Shown here: positions 16,152-18,901 of the stretch, piece after piece
Position numbering within the stretch: the stretch's first letter is position 1
Layout: each line of letters begins with the position of its first letter
From: Entamoeba histolytica HM-1:IMSS
Lineage: Eukaryota; Evosea; Mastigamoebida; Endamoebidae
NCBI RefSeq assembly: GCF_000208925.1
Contig: NW_001915147.1
Coordinates: 1-18,901 of the forward strand
DNA length: 18,901 bases
Reading direction: 5' to 3'
Notes under the pieces: generated by a model
What the model saw: the letters and a program-made list of their open reading frames with translations, nothing else
Told to the model about the DNA's origin: nothing
Database searches by the model: none
Translations under genes and position numbers: made by a program

Positions 16152-16675
16152 AGTTTGACCTTACACTTTATGTTCTTGACAATAAACCACCATGATAATG
16201 TTACTCTTCTGACACATCAATAAACTTGTAAGTTTCAAACAAAGAGAGTTTCAATGAATGTACAGTGATTACTGTTGCACATAGATTACAAAGTATTATG
16301 GATGCTAATAAAGTGTTTGTATTTGATAAAGGTGAATTAGTAGAAAATGATTCTCCTTCTCATTTGATTGATAATGAAAATACTATCTTTAATCATCTTG
16401 TTCAACAATCAGGTTGTGCTGATGAATTAAAGAGAGTTGCTAAGAAAAAGATTATTATGTGTGCCTCTGGATTATCATCAGTTAATTCACCTCTCCAAAC
16501 TGATTTAAATCCTGAATTAGAAATTAATCTTGCAGAAACATCTACTAGAGCTACTCCAATCCAATTTGAAGTGATGAGTGATAGAAATGCTTCTAATCGT
16601 CATCTTCTTTCTCCTGTTGTTGTAAATTCTATTCCTGATGATTCTTCTCCATCTGAGTCTACTTTATCTAATTAA
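16152..16675 (+). pseudogene. Broken ABC transporter, C-terminal end of NBD2 (ABCC/MRP-like)
   Basis: From about 16232 to the stop at 16675 one frame reads as the end of an ABC ATPase. Lys-Glu-Ser-Phe-Asn-Glu-Cys-Thr precedes the switch His in Ile-Thr-Val-Ala-His-Arg-Leu, then come Asp-Ala-Asn-Lys-Val-Phe-Val-Phe-Asp-Lys-Gly and Asp-Ser-Pro-Ser-His-Leu-Ile, the pattern of the second nucleotide-binding domain of MRP-type exporters. A tail of about 80 residues rich in Ser/Pro follows. Walker A, the signature motif and Walker B are not readable. Upstream, 16152-16220 in another frame gives LTLHFMFLTINHHDNVTLL, which lines up with the helix after the signature motif and Walker B, but mutated. A stop at 16229 separates it from the intact end. 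This is a 5'-decayed gene; without membrane domains it could not transport. Confidence 0.75.
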
Positions 16676-16679
16676 TTTC

Positions 16680-16945
16680 TTTTTATACTCTTGTCCATTT
16701 TTCTTCTTATCTCATAAAGTGTTTTGTGTTATTTTATCAACTTCTTTCTGATCTTTCTTTTCTTTATTCCTTTTATACTTTTCTTTCTCTCTTTAACTTT
16801 TCTTGTTCATTCTTTCTTTATTCTTCTTTATTTCTTCTTATACATTCATTTTATTTGTTTATTTAAAACACTTATTCCATTTTCTCTTCTCTTTACTATT
16901 AATCTATCACTCCTTTCTCTTCTTTGTTATCTTTAATATCCCTCT
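16680..16945. other. Pyrimidine-rich tract past the ABC relic
   Basis: The plus strand is strongly C/T-rich (repeated TTCTT and CTTTC), so the minus strand is purine-rich like the coiled-coil sequences elsewhere in the window, but minus-strand frames carry many stops. It may be another decayed coiled-coil relic or simply a biased spacer. Open plus-strand frames here give only Phe/Leu/Ser-rich translation and are not convincing genes. Confidence 0.4.
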
Positions 16946-18901
16946 TGTGGAAGTACTTTCAAATAACAAACCAAATCACACGTCCAATAGTCTAAATACT
17001 AAGAAAAAAATATATAAGCAAAAAAAAAAACACAGAATTATCAATAAAAAGTAAGTGAAAAGAAAAACCATTCATAAAAATGACAATAAAATATAAAATA
17101 TTTCACAAATCACAAATCAAAAAATAATCTATCTCAAATAAACTTCAAAAATCCTCATTGTAAATAATTATTATTCAAGTATTATAAAATAATTATATTT
17201 TTTTCATAGTAAAAATATATTTAGAATAGTATTAAATATTCTAATATAGATTTTATTTGCAAGACAATATGTTAATTTAATTCTTTGTTACAGAGTGTTA
17301 AATTACATTTAAATGTTATTCACATTTTAAAAGTATTAAATAATTAATGTAATTAAAGTGTAATATAATAAACACCAAATGCTCTTAATTAAAAAAAATA
17401 AACAATTTCTTATTAACTAAATTAACTCAAAATTCTTGAATTAAATAATACGACTTTCAAAATAATTAGTATTTATTAGTTCTGTTTGATATTCAATTAA
17501 TTGATATAACTTATTCTTATTATTTTCTATCACCAACTACCTATTAATATAACTAAGTTGAATCAAAAATTTGTAAATATCATTAAATAATATTGTTTCT
17601 ATTAAATAAAAGATGTTGAAAATAACTTAGAAAAATGAAATAAAGAAAAACGTATTCAACTCAATACTGAAACATATTATTAATATGTTTTTAGCTAAAA
17701 TAGTAATGTCTAACACTTCTATGATATTCAACATTTTTGCCTTTAATTGAATTAATCTTTCTAATTGTTAAATATGAAACTTAAACAAATCTTCCATTTA
17801 TTTTTGTTTCTTTTTTGAATAATTTATTTTATCAATAAATATTCTATTATTAATGAACAATATTAATCATTCACTTTTATATTATGTTGTATTTGAATCT
17901 TTATTAAAAGTAGTGATTTAATAATCATTTAATTGTTGTAATTACTTCATATTAAATTGTAAACAATATCAATAATTTGATATTTAAATTAGGTAAAGAA
18001 GTTGTTTGTTGAGTATATAACACAAATACAACATTTATATCGTGTTGTTGATGTCCGTTATCTCATTAAAATATTTTAATGAATATTTGGAGTGTATTAA
18101 CAAGTTATGTGTTGTTAATATGATTTTTGTTTGTTAATAGAAATGAAATACTATTTACTTTTAACAAGAATCAAATAAGTGATTGAAGCATCTTTTAACT
18201 AATAATTTTTTTGTAAGTGTTAAAAAGGTATTTGAACATTTTCTGAATACTACAAACCAGTTTTATCAAACCAAATAAATCACAAATATGGAAATTTGTT
18301 ATTGAACCATTAATAAATAATAGTTACTAATTCTATTGATACAAAATTAATCATTCTTTTTGTTTTTTAAAGAGAAGTATCAAACAAATTCCATAAGAAA
18401 ATAAATGATATATATTTATATATTAGTTAGTTGAGTAACATCTATTCTTAAATTAAAAACTACTAAATATAAACTTTCTCATTTCAGTTTATTCAATCGA
18501 AATGATAAAAAAGAATAGTAAAACAAAAAGATATGAAAAAAAAACACATAATTCATAATTTGTGGATTGTAAACATTATATAGTGTTTTATTATTTCTTT
18601 TTGTAATTATTCTACTAAATTGTTTATTAATAGCTTAATCTTTTTTAATATTTTGTTTAATAATCCCTCATTCCGCTTTTTAGTTGTAATTAATCATAGA
18701 ACTTTTAACATAATATTTTTATTCAATATTCTACATATTTTTTTTAATAATTATTGTTTCTGGTTATTTCTATTATGAAATATACTGTTCATTGTTTTTC
18801 ATTACAATATGAAATTCATTCATTGTACAAAGCAAACAGCATTTAAAGTTTTATATATAATTAAACAATAAATTATGTTTTTAAAAAAATTAAATTGTTA
18901 T
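16946..18901. other. Long AT-rich region without recognisable gene
   Basis: About 1.95 kb with no open frame of protein-like composition, no GC-richer block for tRNA or rRNA, and no recognisable reverse-transcriptase or transposase fragment. It is low-complexity A/T sequence with only short inverted repeats, for example TAGAATA / TATTCTA near 17222-17243. The region is far longer than the other intergenic gaps here. Confidence 0.55.

Noticed and set aside
16724..17054. Plus-strand open frames with Phe/Leu-rich translation
   Set aside because: They reflect a pyrimidine-rich tract; composition is unlike any gene in the window and there is no motif.
17060..18901. tRNA gene, LINE/SINE remnant or CRISPR-like array in the long AT-rich end
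   Set aside because: No GC-richer cloverleaf-like block, no reverse-transcriptase-like frame and no regularly spaced repeat could be seen.

Overview
The window looks like nuclear DNA of an Entamoeba species, probably of the E. histolytica / E. dispar / E. nuttalli type. The base composition is extremely AT-rich, the genes are intronless and closely packed on both strands, and coding starts follow short AT-rich leaders. Several gene families are typical of Entamoeba: BspA-like leucine-rich-repeat proteins with an F-box-like N-terminus, a saposin-like protein, and a RhoGEF that ends in a FYVE finger. I assign the genus from family content and composition; I cannot fix the species.

Layout from left to right: (1) 1-805, AT-rich spacer with inverted repeats. 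(2) An F-box/LRR-like gene (+, 806-2452). (3) A purine-rich stretch (2595-3720) that reads as a decayed coiled-coil gene. (4) A 59-codon gene on the minus strand (3751-3930), clearly the H/ACA snoRNP protein NOP10, with four zinc-ligand-like cysteines that ordinary eukaryotic NOP10 lacks. (5) A secreted coiled-coil protein ending in a saposin-B domain (+, 4087-6501). (6) Four minus-strand genes: a BspA-type LRR protein, a small protein of unknown function, Gemin2, and a stand-alone Maelstrom (MAEL) domain protein. (7) Two plus-strand genes: an ESCRT-I Vps23/TSG101-like UEV protein and a DH-PH-FYVE Rho exchange factor. (8) An importin-alpha-like armadillo protein on the minus strand. (9) The broken C-terminal end of an ABC transporter of the MRP type (+). 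(10) About 1.9 kb of AT-rich sequence with no recognisable gene.

The genes do not form one pathway. Three encode RNA or RNP factors (NOP10, Gemin2, MAEL). Two are membrane-trafficking or signalling proteins that could act on endosomes (the UEV protein and the FYVE-RhoGEF). The others are a nuclear-import adaptor, a secreted saposin-like protein and two LRR proteins.

The points most worth following up are the zinc-ribbon-like NOP10, the MAEL protein with its Glu-Cys-His-Cys set in an organism without a germline, a perfect heat-shock-element triplet upstream of the unknown 133-residue gene, the saposin domain fused to a huge coiled coil, and a heptamer (ACTTAAA) found just upstream of five of the ten intact genes.
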